A DNA stretch of 24,501 bases from a virus. Numbering within the stretch: the stretch's first letter is position 1; each line of letters begins with the position of its first letter. Where the stretch lies: positions 1-24,501 of the IMG/VR virus record IMGVR_UViG_3300035698_002334; one strand, written 5' to 3'. Below the pieces are notes generated by a model. The model saw only the letters and a program-made list of their open reading frames with translations. It was not told the origin of the DNA and did no database searches. A program made the position numbers and the translations under genes. Positions 1 through 7,700 of this stretch are shown one piece after another.

Positions 1-290
1 GGAAAGCATTACGGATAGCACGAACAGAGGTAGTAGGTGCATCAGGAGAGGGTGTTTTGCGTGGAGCTGAGAGCCTGGCAGGTAATAAATCAAAGGTTTG
101 GATTAGTACCTTCGATCAGAGAAGCAGACCGGAGCATATGGCTATGGATGGTGTAAGAGTTCCATTTAATCAGGATTTTGATGTTAATGGTGATTCACTT
201 GCTTATCCGGGTGATCCAAAAGGGCAAGCCGGAAATATAATTAATTGTAGATGCGGATATGAAGTTATAGTAGAACCAGAAATATATTGA
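1..290 (+). CDS. Phage minor head (Mu gpF/SPP1 gp7-like) protein, C-terminal part
   Basis: The reading frame is open from base 3 to the stop at 288-290, so this is the 3' end of a longer gene cut by the window edge. The TTG at 57 is an internal codon, not a start. About 95 residues are visible. The pattern ART-EV near the start, then KVWIST-D-RSRPEHMAMDG, then PGDPKGQAGNIINCRCGYE at the end is the signature of the phage Mu F / SPP1 gp7 head-morphogenesis domain, with its conserved C-terminal NCRC. Proteins of this family sit inside or next to the portal and are needed for proper head assembly; some are fused to the portal. It is followed one base later by the prohead protease, which is the expected order in a head module. 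Whether the missing N-terminus holds a portal domain cannot be judged here. Confidence 0.9.
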   Translation, partial: KALRIARTEVVGASGEGVLRGAESLAGNKSKVWISTFDQRSRPEHMAMDGVRVPFNQDFDVNGDSLAYPGDPKGQAGNIINCRCGYEVIVEPEIY

Positions 291-291
291 T

Positions 292-987
292 ATGAAAAAT
301 TTTAAATATGGTGCGCCATGTACCGAGATAAAAGACATAAACCTAAAGGATAGGATTGTGCAAGCTTATTATTATGATTCACAACAGCCGGATAGTGATA
401 ATGACTTATTGAATACTGGTTTATACGGTAAGAGCATTGCTGAACGTGGTCCAAAGTCAGCATATCCGAGAATCAAACATTTATTCAATCACTGGGACGG
501 TGCAGGGGTAGTACAGGAGCTTGGTGAAGATACTCAGGGTGGCTGGTTTATATCTAAACTTGGCAGGCACACCGTAGGCCGTGATACTCTGTTAATGTAT
601 GAAGATGGTTTAATAACCGAACACTCACATGGGTTAGAAGTTACTGACTCTGAAAATATAACCAAAGACGGTAAGGATATACGATCTATTAAGGAAGCTG
701 TTCTTTGGGAGGTCACATCACTTGATAAGTGGGGAGCACAGATGAATACTCCTGTTATGAAATCACTTGAGGACCGTAACTACTGGACTAAGCGATTAGA
801 TGTAATGATTAAGTCATTCGCTAATGGTAAATATACAGACGAGACATTTGAACTGCTTGAGGTTCAATTAACACAGATAAAAGAAATGATAAGACTATTC
901 GACAAGCCGGAGCAACTACCCACTCCTTTAGGGGCCGGGGGCCAACCCACTTCGATAGAGTCAATATTGGATAAAGTTAAATATTAA
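292..987 (+). CDS. Prohead protease, HK97/peptidase U35-S78 family
   Basis: This 231-residue protein matches the HK97-type prohead serine protease, which cleaves the scaffolding portion of the major capsid protein during head maturation. The family pattern is clear: LFNHWD with H67 as probable catalytic His, EHSHGLEV with S112 as probable nucleophile, and AVLWEVTSLDKWG around residues 136-148, corresponding to the usual L-EVS/TLV segment with a conserved Glu. The C-terminal 70 residues (about 160-231) are outside the catalytic core and may be cleaved off. It starts with ATG two bases after the upstream stop and is followed by the major capsid gene 17 bases downstream, the standard protease-capsid order. 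There is no Shine-Dalgarno sequence, as at most starts in this window. Family assignment is firm; the individual catalytic residues are inferred from spacing. Confidence 0.92.
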   Translation: MKNFKYGAPCTEIKDINLKDRIVQAYYYDSQQPDSDNDLLNTGLYGKSIAERGPKSAYPRIKHLFNHWDGAGVVQELGEDTQGGWFISKLGRHTVGRDTLLMYEDGLITEHSHGLEVTDSENITKDGKDIRSIKEAVLWEVTSLDKWGAQMNTPVMKSLEDRNYWTKRLDVMIKSFANGKYTDETFELLEVQLTQIKEMIRLFDKPEQLPTPLGAGGQPTSIESILDKVKY

Positions 988-1004
988 TTTAAAAATTAGA
1001 AATT

Positions 1005-2429
1005 ATGGTAAAAGTAAAAATAGGCGATAAGGAATATGAATTTAAGCATATCACTTTACCTGCCGATCATGGGTTTGATGAGAAACAACTAAAATTCTTA
1101 CAGACTCTTGATGAAGCACTTGTTACGGCCCGCGAAGGCGTAAGTAAGAAGGAAGATATGGAAAAAATCAAGACTGATCTCGATGCATCCATGAAAGCAA
1201 TGAAGGCAGATTTTGATTATGATAAAATACAGGCCCAGCTCAATGATATGTATATCAAGATGAATGAGTTTGGGGCTAGTCCCTTGGAGGCAACAAAAGA
1301 ACAGAATGAGGCTAAGGAATTGCAGCTTAATAACGATTGGGTTAGGGCTCTCCTGAAAAAAGATAAGGTTAAGATGGCCAAAGCTTCTAAGGAGCTTAAG
1401 ACATTAACACCTATCATGCACTTAGGACCAGCTACTGGAACCGATGCAGGTGATCTTTCAGAAGATTACACACAGGGTGGTTATCTTGTGCCAGAATTAT
1501 TTACTGCTGAGATACATAGGTACGCTATTGATGGTGGTGTAGCACGGAGAGAAATGGCTTATATGCCTTTCGTTGGTGCTGGGAATACTCGCAAGCTAAA
1601 TTATCAGGTTACAAATGTCGCTGTAACATGGATTGATGAGGCTGAGATAAAAGGTAAAACTAAGCCCACTACTGGTCAGATAACACAAACATTGGAAACC
1701 TGTGCCGCTATCTGTATTTTGACTGAAGACCTTGTTGAAGATTCAGCTTTTAACTTTGTTTCATGGGTTGCTCAATTAATTGCTGAGGCTATCGCTGCAG
1801 AAGAGGACGACCAGTTTTTTGCTGGTGCTGGTGCTCCATTTACAGGGATTTTAACCACTGCCGGAACAGTAGGGTATGCTCTTGATGCTACAGTCGGACC
1901 TCTAAATATGGCAATAGAATCATTGCTCAATGTTCCTAATTCTATCCCTACAGGGGCAGTTGCGGGTGCTAAGTTTTATATGCACCGTACCGTATGGGCT
2001 GCTATATGTAGCCGAAGAAGTGACAGTGTTGCTGCGGATGATTCAAGAGGCTTGTTTTTATCACAAGTTCCCGGACGGGGAACTCCAAGCACAATATGGG
2101 GCTATCCTGTAGTTCTTACAGAAGCATTGCCTTCGCTTGGTGATATTTATAACACAACCGATGCGGTTGATGTTGGACAGAATGACCTAACTGCTGAAGG
2201 TGATGAGCCGTTTATTATATTTGGTAACCTGAAAAAGACCTGTGTTTATGGGGATAAAAAAGGAATCAGGGTGAAGCTGTTAGATCAGGCAACTGTTACA
2301 GATAGTGGGGGTAACCTTATCAATCTTGCAGAACAGGATATGCTTGCCGTGCGAGTACATAAACGTGTGGGATATGCCGTGGTTTTGGCATCCGGAATTT
2401 GTATTATATCAACTGGACCTACATCATAG
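1005..2429 (+). CDS. Major capsid protein, HK97 fold
   Basis: This 474-residue protein forms the icosahedral shell. Residues about 30-135 are charged, Lys/Glu-rich and helical, as expected for the N-terminal delta (scaffold) domain removed by the neighbouring protease. The mature part probably begins shortly before GGYLVPELFTAEI (about 158-170), a characteristic opening of HK97-type shells. Other typical stretches are FYMHRTVWAAI, GRGTPSTIWGYPVVLTEALP and FIIFGNLKKTCVYGDKKGIRV near the C-terminus. The exact cleavage site cannot be read from sequence. Translation stops at a TAG, rare here, with an in-frame TAA four codons later. A strong hairpin follows at 2440-2468. The start follows an A/T-rich leader (aattagaaattATG) without a Shine-Dalgarno motif. 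Confidence 0.93.
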   Translation: MVKVKIGDKEYEFKHITLPADHGFDEKQLKFLQTLDEALVTAREGVSKKEDMEKIKTDLDASMKAMKADFDYDKIQAQLNDMYIKMNEFGASPLEATKEQNEAKELQLNNDWVRALLKKDKVKMAKASKELKTLTPIMHLGPATGTDAGDLSEDYTQGGYLVPELFTAEIHRYAIDGGVARREMAYMPFVGAGNTRKLNYQVTNVAVTWIDEAEIKGKTKPTTGQITQTLETCAAICILTEDLVEDSAFNFVSWVAQLIAEAIAAEEDDQFFAGAGAPFTGILTTAGTVGYALDATVGPLNMAIESLLNVPNSIPTGAVAGAKFYMHRTVWAAICSRRSDSVAADDSRGLFLSQVPGRGTPSTIWGYPVVLTEALPSLGDIYNTTDAVDVGQNDLTAEGDEPFIIFGNLKKTCVYGDKKGIRVKLLDQATVTDSGGNLINLAEQDMLAVRVHKRVGYAVVLASGICIISTGPTS

Positions 2430-2439
2430 ATAATAATCT

Positions 2440-2468
2440 AAGGGTTGGGGTAATTTACCCCTTCCCTT
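2440..2468 (+). terminator. Hairpin after the capsid gene, probable terminator or attenuator
   Basis: AAGGG at 2440-2444 pairs with CCCTT at 2464-2468, and GGGGTA at 2447-2452 pairs with TACCCC at 2456-2461. A TT/TT internal mismatch separates the two helices and the loop is ATT. A T/A-rich tail (TAATTTAAAATT) follows. It lies 10 bases past the capsid stop and before the next gene. It could reduce read-through so that capsid mRNA exceeds downstream mRNA. No long U-run is present, so termination would be partial at best. Confidence 0.65.
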
Positions 2469-2480
2469 TAATTTAAAATT

Positions 2481-2792
2481 ATGAGAAAAATAAAGATATT
2501 AAAACCCGTACAGAGTTATACAATAGGCAAGGTCTATCGTTTATCTCCTAAATTTGCTGCCAAACTTATTTCAAGAGGTCAGGCAGAAGAAGTTTTAAAA
2601 GTAAAAGAAGCAAAGGTAGTGATTGAGACTAAAGAAGAAAAGTTCACACCAGAGACAAAAGAACCACTATCAATATCTAAGCTCAAGAAGGTAATATCCG
2701 ATATTAGTGTTGAGGAGTTGATACATATTGCTAATTTCGATAAAAGAGTAACAGCCGTATTAATGGCTAAATCTGAATTAATTAAAAGATGA
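2481..2792 (+). CDS. Small head-region protein of unknown function
   Basis: This 103-residue basic protein lies directly after the capsid gene. Residues about 1-40 form a compact pattern (KIKILKPVQSYTIGKVYRL, then AAKLISRGQAEEV) often seen in small phage proteins encoded near the capsid gene: a short strand, Y--G, a proline-containing turn, then A--L---G-A--V. Residues 41-62 are a charged Lys/Glu/Val linker, and the C-terminal 40 residues are helical (ISKLKKVISDISVEELIHIA). I do not recognise a named family. A minor capsid, head-decoration or assembly role is inferred only from position. The N-terminal pattern resembles the extreme C-terminus of the 749-residue glycosyltransferase encoded at 5020-7269. 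Its stop overlaps the next start (ATGA). Confidence 0.7.
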   Translation: MRKIKILKPVQSYTIGKVYRLSPKFAAKLISRGQAEEVLKVKEAKVVIETKEEKFTPETKEPLSISKLKKVISDISVEELIHIANFDKRVTAVLMAKSELIKR

Positions 2793-3535
2793 GGATTGAA
2801 CAGTTAAAGATAAGCGGGAGTGTTAAGTTTTTTAAAGATAAGCTTCAGGATAAGTATGGACTTAAAGAGTTTACTGATTCAAGCAAGCCTGTTGTATTAT
2901 ATGGTATGTATAAGCCAGAAGACTTTGCCTTATATTTAACTGTTAAGTCAGTAGTGGTATGGTGTGGTACCGATGCCCGGATATTAAATAATGAGCGTGT
3001 TAATATAATTAACTCACGGCCAGCAATACAGTACGCTAAGAGTCAAGACATTTATAACACATTAAAGAGATTCGGTATCAAAAGCACCCGGTTAGCAATA
3101 AGTCCAACAAAGGCAGACATTGAACCACAACCATTGGGGTCTTGTGTGTATGCTTATATCGGTAACAAGTCACCGGGAATGGAAAGAAAATACAAGGTAG
3201 GCCTATTAAGACGAATTGAGAAAGCAATACCGTATAAGTTCTTATATGCTACCTATGGAAAATATAACCGGGAAGAGTTAATGGATATATATAAAAGATG
3301 TTTTGTGGGGGTACGGCTTTTAGATCATGATGGTCTTTCAAACTCTATTATAGAGATGGGTTTAATGGGACGTAAGACAATATCTAATGGAGGGCTACCC
3401 TGTACTATCAAATGGCATAAAGGGAATGATGTGATAGCCGCAATACTTAATCACGACAAAGCACCAGAAGGGATTACTATAAATAAAGCATATAAAGATT
3501 TATTAAACATATCAGACTCATGGCTCCACTTGTAA
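2789..3535 (+). CDS. GT-B type glycosyltransferase (GT4-like)
   Basis: This 248-residue protein looks like a short GT-B glycosyltransferase. The C-terminal half carries the family hallmark around residues 162-201: REELMDIYKRCFVGVRLLDHDGLSNSIIEMG followed by RKTISNG. This is the nucleotide-sugar-binding lobe of GT4-type enzymes, where the second Glu (E189) of the E-x7-E-like motif contacts the donor. The N-terminal lobe is short but has VVWCGTDAR at 56-63, a typical first-domain strand/loop. GT4 enzymes usually exceed 330 residues, so this is a compact phage-style version. It begins inside the previous stop (ATGA overlap) and overlaps the next gene by 16 bases, so it is co-translated with virion genes. 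The sugar donor and acceptor are unknown. Confidence 0.75.
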   Translation: MRIEQLKISGSVKFFKDKLQDKYGLKEFTDSSKPVVLYGMYKPEDFALYLTVKSVVVWCGTDARILNNERVNIINSRPAIQYAKSQDIYNTLKRFGIKSTRLAISPTKADIEPQPLGSCVYAYIGNKSPGMERKYKVGLLRRIEKAIPYKFLYATYGKYNREELMDIYKRCFVGVRLLDHDGLSNSIIEMGLMGRKTISNGGLPCTIKWHKGNDVIAAILNHDKAPEGITINKAYKDLLNISDSWLHL

Positions 3536-4230
3536 CAGTATTCACTTCGTCTTATAATTACTCGCACCACTTACGGCAAGCGATACGGAGTGTTATTGGT
3601 CAGAGGTATAAGAATTTTGAATATCATTTAGTAGATTATGGATCAACAGACGGCACACTGAAGATGATGAGGGAATACGAGTACGATCCAAGAGTAAAGG
3701 TGATCACAATGGGACCACAGAAGAATAAGGTTTTTTCAATGAACAAATCTATCCGTGAGGCTAAGGGTGACTACTGGACCTGGTGTCCTGCTGATGATTA
3801 TTTTCATCCTGATCTATTGACTAAGAAGATAGATTATGCTTTGAGGCATCCAAACGCAGTACTGTATAATGATACCTTTGTAGTTGATGAGAATAGTAAA
3901 GTTTATGCCTCAAAGAAAAGACCGGAATTCACAAAGGCAGCACTTAAGAAGTTGATATGGGAGAAGAGCGTTATCGGGTTCACGGGTATATTTATTCCTA
4001 TGTATATCTTCAGAGAGATGGGTTTATACTTTCCAGAGGACGAGAATTATAGTGAAGATTACCGATGGATGATAGAAGCGGTAATGAATGATATTGAATT
4101 TAAAAGAGTACCTGATATGTTGACATTTAAAAGAAAACATATGGGCTCTTGTACAAATAGGGAGTATAAAGATATTATAGCAAATATTAAGGTTATTCAC
4201 AATATATTAAGAAAGAAATATGATTCCTAA
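3520..4230 (+). CDS. Family 2 glycosyltransferase (GT-A fold)
   Basis: This 236-residue protein shows a complete GT2 core. It opens with PLVTVFTSSYNYSHHLRQAI, continues with SVIGQRYKNFEYHLVDYGSTDGT (residues about 24-46, where D39 and D44 would contact the nucleotide), and has the metal-binding motif at PADDYF (D92, D93). After the core, EDENYSEDYRWMIEAVM (about 173-189) resembles the acceptor-side ED segment of GT2 enzymes. There are no membrane segments, so it should act in the cytoplasm on a soluble or membrane-surface acceptor. The ATG at 3520 sits 16 bases inside the previous gene and fits the conserved N-terminal strand exactly. Donor sugar and acceptor cannot be told from sequence. Confidence 0.88.
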   Translation: MAPLVTVFTSSYNYSHHLRQAIRSVIGQRYKNFEYHLVDYGSTDGTLKMMREYEYDPRVKVITMGPQKNKVFSMNKSIREAKGDYWTWCPADDYFHPDLLTKKIDYALRHPNAVLYNDTFVVDENSKVYASKKRPEFTKAALKKLIWEKSVIGFTGIFIPMYIFREMGLYFPEDENYSEDYRWMIEAVMNDIEFKRVPDMLTFKRKHMGSCTNREYKDIIANIKVIHNILRKKYDS

Positions 4231-5023
4231 ACGTATATTTTTCTATTGGGGTAATAATAAAATGTCTTGGATGCGATTTAAGACACTTGAGTCATTCCGT
4301 AGGCTTAATCCTGACTGGGATATGACATTATATACGTCTAATCCAAGGATACAGCATAAGGTATGGACTACGAATAACTATCAGGACTTCTTTTGTTATA
4401 ACGGTAAGGATTACAGAAAAGGCATAGATGCTTTGAATATAAATGTTGTTCATTACGAATGTTATGAAAATTTAACCGCCTCACATACGAGTAATTTTCT
4501 TAAGTGGGAGAAGCTAGCTACCGAGGGAGGTATCTACTCTGATATGGATATATTATACTTTAAACCGATTGATGAATTTTATGATAAGATAAAGAATTAC
4601 GATACAGCGATATGTCAGACTGAATATTTGTCTATTGGGCTATTGGCCTCTTCAGGTAGCAATAAGTTCTATCAGGATATTTATGATAACATATTACGTC
4701 CATTTGATTTCATACATTACCAGATGGCCGGGGTAGATGCTATATATCGATACTATAAATGCCCTCAGCCGGATGTATTAAAACAGGCTGCCTCTAAATA
4801 CCCTGAATTAAGGTTTTATAATATACCAATGAACACCGTTTATCCTTATGACAGTAAACATATAGTAAAGGCATTTACAGCTCCGGGTGAAGCGAAGAAT
4901 TTACCTAAAGAGACTATCGGTTATCATTGGTATGCAGCACACAAGAAAGCTCAGGACTTTAATAACATATTGACAGCTGATAACTATAAAAAATATAATA
5001 CTTTATTCTCTAAATTGATATGA
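4220..5023 (+). CDS. GT32-like (DXD sugar-binding) glycosyltransferase
   Basis: This 267-residue protein matches the GT32/OCH1-like and capsular-polysaccharide glycosyltransferase pattern. It starts IPKRIFFYWGNNKMSW, has the LNPDWDMTLYT segment at 29-39, and then TASHTSNFLKWEKLATEGG followed by IYSDMDILYFKPIDEF. D108 and D110 form the DXD motif that binds the metal and nucleotide sugar. The ASH-SNFLKWE-L---GGIY-D-D arrangement is the hallmark of this clan (polysaccharide mannosyl/galactosyltransferases, toxin-type transferases). It overlaps the preceding GT2 gene by 11 bases and the next gene by ATGA. Substrate and acceptor are unknown. No secretion signal is present. Confidence 0.85.
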   Translation: MIPKRIFFYWGNNKMSWMRFKTLESFRRLNPDWDMTLYTSNPRIQHKVWTTNNYQDFFCYNGKDYRKGIDALNINVVHYECYENLTASHTSNFLKWEKLATEGGIYSDMDILYFKPIDEFYDKIKNYDTAICQTEYLSIGLLASSGSNKFYQDIYDNILRPFDFIHYQMAGVDAIYRYYKCPQPDVLKQAASKYPELRFYNIPMNTVYPYDSKHIVKAFTAPGEAKNLPKETIGYHWYAAHKKAQDFNNILTADNYKKYNTLFSKLI

Positions 5024-7269
5024 AACACATACTAATAACCCGGCTTTGGTTTGACAATAAGGCACTAATGGATAAATACATTGATGTTGCTATTTATACG
5101 TTTATCCCTGCTATAAAAAACCAGACTTGTAAGAATTTCGAGTTTGGGATACTTATGAAGAAAGAACACATTGAGTATTTACATGAAAGGCTTGAGGCCA
5201 ATAAATTAGATATTAACTTTATCCCATTTACCGGAGGGATAGAACAATTCAGAGAAGAGGTATTAAGAAACAGGTGGAATATACAATCAAGAGTGGATTT
5301 TGATGACTGGGTGTCAACTGACTATATTAAGAAGATACAGGATGTTTATACCGAGAATAAAGACAAATATAAAAACTTTGTTATACACGCACAGCCCGTT
5401 ATGATGGACTGGCCTTCTAAAAAGATAACTAAGGTAGGGGCATACCACGACACACGAATATCAATGTTCTCTTCCTTGTGTCAGCGTGATCCAGTTCTCC
5501 CTGTTTATAATAAGTCGCATGGTCAGATGTATAAGTTTGGAGAGAAAGTATTTAAGCTACCTGATGGGATGGTTAAATGGGTACAACATCCTAATACAGT
5601 AACAAAGGCAAGACAGAAAGCCGGGACTATCACTAAGGTAGGTAATATGCAGTTATATGATGCAGACCATAACTGGATAAGTGAAAACAATACAGACCCG
5701 ACACTCAATGTGCTTACAAGGACGTTTAAGCGGCCTAATAGCTTTAAAGAGTGTCGAGATAGCATTATGTCACAGACATACCGTAAAGGTGACTTAAAGT
5801 TCAATTTCAGAGATGATAAGATTAATCATATAGTGGGTAGTGAGGTTTATTGTGATTATTACCCGGATGCTATTAGGTTTTTAGTAAAGCAGGGTAAGTT
5901 TTTACCTTGGAACCTACACATGAACGAACTGGGAAATAAAGTTAAGTCAGGATGGGTTATGTATCTTGATGATGATGATAAGTTTCTTAATCCTGAAGCT
6001 GCAAGTGACATTATGGCCGAGGCTACGGATGAAGATACAATGTTACTATGGAGGGTTAAGATAGGCAGCGTAACAGTACCTAATAATAAATGTTGGGGCA
6101 AAGAGATACGGGCAGGACAAATTTCAGGTATAGGATTTGCTTTTCATTCAAAGCATCTGCCTGTACCCTGGGAAGCTCGTAGGATGGGGGACTTTCATGT
6201 TATCAGTACTCTTCAGAAGAAGCTTAAATTGAAATGGATTGATAAATTTCTTACAGGGACACAAGGGAAGAAGAATAATCACGGTAATGTACCGCTAAAA
6301 GAGATTAGTAACCCTGCACCAAAGAAGGTTAAGGAGATAGAGTCTAAAGACATACAGAAAGGACTTGTTACGGTAGGTACTCCGACATGGAACAACAAAG
6401 ATATATTCTGGCTTTCAATCGAGAGTCTATGCCGGCAGAAAACAGATTATAAGTGGGAGTATATTGTTAATGAATGTCCCAGCGAGAATGAGGTAGGTGA
6501 AGAAGGGATAAGACGGTATGAGGCAAGACTAAAAGAGGCCGGATGTGTTAAGATAATCTATATCAACAACGGGCAACGGGTTAATCTGTCAACTAAGTGG
6601 AAGCAGATAGCAGCTGCAGCCACAGGAGAAGTTCTGATACTCCACGACTCGGATGACTATACCCATCCCGAAAGGATTCAGAAGACTATGGAGCTTATAG
6701 GTGATAAACCCTGGTATGATACCCGCTACGCTTGGCATTACCTTATAAAAGAAAAGAAGATGATTCTTTTTGACTATCAGATAACGAAGAACAGATGGAA
6801 GACCGGATTTAATATAGCTATACTTACTAAAGTACTCAGAGCTATACCCGACTCTAAGAAAAATAAAGGTATGCACAAATGGATGTGTGAATATATAAAA
6901 GACAAGTATATTGATGAGGCTGACTATGCTTGTTTTGCTACCACCGGAGCGAATACCGTTTCTTTAAATCGCAGAAGACATTTTATAAATCCTCAGCCTC
7001 CCTTTGTTAAGACTGATAAGACTATTCGTGATATTGGCATACCTGAAGATATAATTAATAAGTTAGAATACAACAAAGAGATACCAGCTCTTGAGATACA
7101 CCGACAAATGGCTAAGGTGGAGGTTGTATTTTTGAAAAGCTATTGCAGGCTTTATAAAAAAGGACAAAAAAAACGTATTCCGATAGATGCTTATTATACA
7201 CTTCTTAATAAAGGTCATGTAAGACTGGTCAGCGAACAAATTTTAGAACCTATAACAATAGAGTTATGA
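5020..7269 (+). CDS. Triple-domain glycosyltransferase fusion
   Basis: At 749 residues this is the second-longest uninterrupted gene here after the 16890 fibre, and it appears to contain three transferase domains. Domain 1 (about 1-220) begins MKHILITRLWFDN and has SRVDFDDWVS at 90-99, resembling the putative rhamnosyltransferase family. Domain 2 (about 228-425) begins LNVLTRTFKRPNSFKECRDS and has YLDDDDKF at 315-322. Domain 3 (about 448-660) begins GLVTVGTPTWNNKDIFWLSI and has the metal motif LHDSDDYTHP at 541-550 with GEV preceding it, a clear GT2/GT-A core. The last 50 residues (about 697-745) are a basic segment with Y--G, I--DAYYTLLNKGHVRLV, similar by eye to the N-terminus of the protein at 2481-2792. 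It overlaps the genes on both sides by ATGA. Domain boundaries are estimates; substrates are unknown. Confidence 0.8.
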   Translation: MKHILITRLWFDNKALMDKYIDVAIYTFIPAIKNQTCKNFEFGILMKKEHIEYLHERLEANKLDINFIPFTGGIEQFREEVLRNRWNIQSRVDFDDWVSTDYIKKIQDVYTENKDKYKNFVIHAQPVMMDWPSKKITKVGAYHDTRISMFSSLCQRDPVLPVYNKSHGQMYKFGEKVFKLPDGMVKWVQHPNTVTKARQKAGTITKVGNMQLYDADHNWISENNTDPTLNVLTRTFKRPNSFKECRDSIMSQTYRKGDLKFNFRDDKINHIVGSEVYCDYYPDAIRFLVKQGKFLPWNLHMNELGNKVKSGWVMYLDDDDKFLNPEAASDIMAEATDEDTMLLWRVKIGSVTVPNNKCWGKEIRAGQISGIGFAFHSKHLPVPWEARRMGDFHVISTLQKKLKLKWIDKFLTGTQGKKNNHGNVPLKEISNPAPKKVKEIESKDIQKGLVTVGTPTWNNKDIFWLSIESLCRQKTDYKWEYIVNECPSENEVGEEGIRRYEARLKEAGCVKIIYINNGQRVNLSTKWKQIAAAATGEVLILHDSDDYTHPERIQKTMELIGDKPWYDTRYAWHYLIKEKKMILFDYQITKNRWKTGFNIAILTKVLRAIPDSKKNKGMHKWMCEYIKDKYIDEADYACFATTGANTVSLNRRRHFINPQPPFVKTDKTIRDIGIPEDIINKLEYNKEIPALEIHRQMAKVEVVFLKSYCRLYKKGQKKRIPIDAYYTLLNKGHVRLVSEQILEPITIEL

Positions 7270-7700
7270 AAGTAGAATTTACAACAGATATAACATCGGA
7301 ACCTGTCACATTAACGGAGGTTAAGGAGGCTTTGAAGATCACAGGAACCTCAGCAGATGATGAACTTGAAAGGCTGATAACGGATGCCCGTATGTACATA
7401 GAGAAAGCTATCGATACATCAGTTTCTACACGAACTATACAGGTAACATCGTTAGAGAAGTTTGAAGAATGGGAATTACCCTACGGACCTATATCTAGTT
7501 TGGCTCTGACCTACGGAACTAACTGGGAGAGTGTATTAACTTATATCTATACTTACACCGGAGGTACTGCTACTTGTCCTGCTGATATTACAAGACTAAT
7601 AACCGATTATATAAAATACATTTATGACATTGATGATGAGGCAGTGGCATTGCCTGAGTCAATAAAGAAACAGATTCAATTATTAACCCGGCAACCATGA
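7266..7700 (+). CDS. Head-tail connector protein (HK97 gp6-like)
   Basis: This 144-residue protein resembles the gp6/gp15-type connector that forms a ring under the portal. The N-terminus SEPVTLTEVKEALKITGTSADDELERLITDAR is diagnostic: helical bundle, leucines in register, and DD-L--LI--AR. YIEKAIDTSVSTRTI follows, then a YGPISSL segment and a C-terminal helix. It opens the connector block after the glycosyltransferase genes and overlaps the preceding stop by ATGA. Its place directly before a head-closure gene agrees with the standard siphovirus order. Confidence 0.85.
   Translation: MKVEFTTDITSEPVTLTEVKEALKITGTSADDELERLITDARMYIEKAIDTSVSTRTIQVTSLEKFEEWELPYGPISSLALTYGTNWESVLTYIYTYTGGTATCPADITRLITDYIKYIYDIDDEAVALPESIKKQIQLLTRQP

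Noticed and set aside
57-290. Complete small gene starting at TTG 57
   Set aside because: The frame is open to base 3 and the upstream residues match the head-morphogenesis domain, so this is the 3' part of a larger gene.
1930-2112. Alternative-frame ORF inside the capsid gene
   Set aside because: Fully contained in the capsid coding sequence, no leader and no family resemblance.
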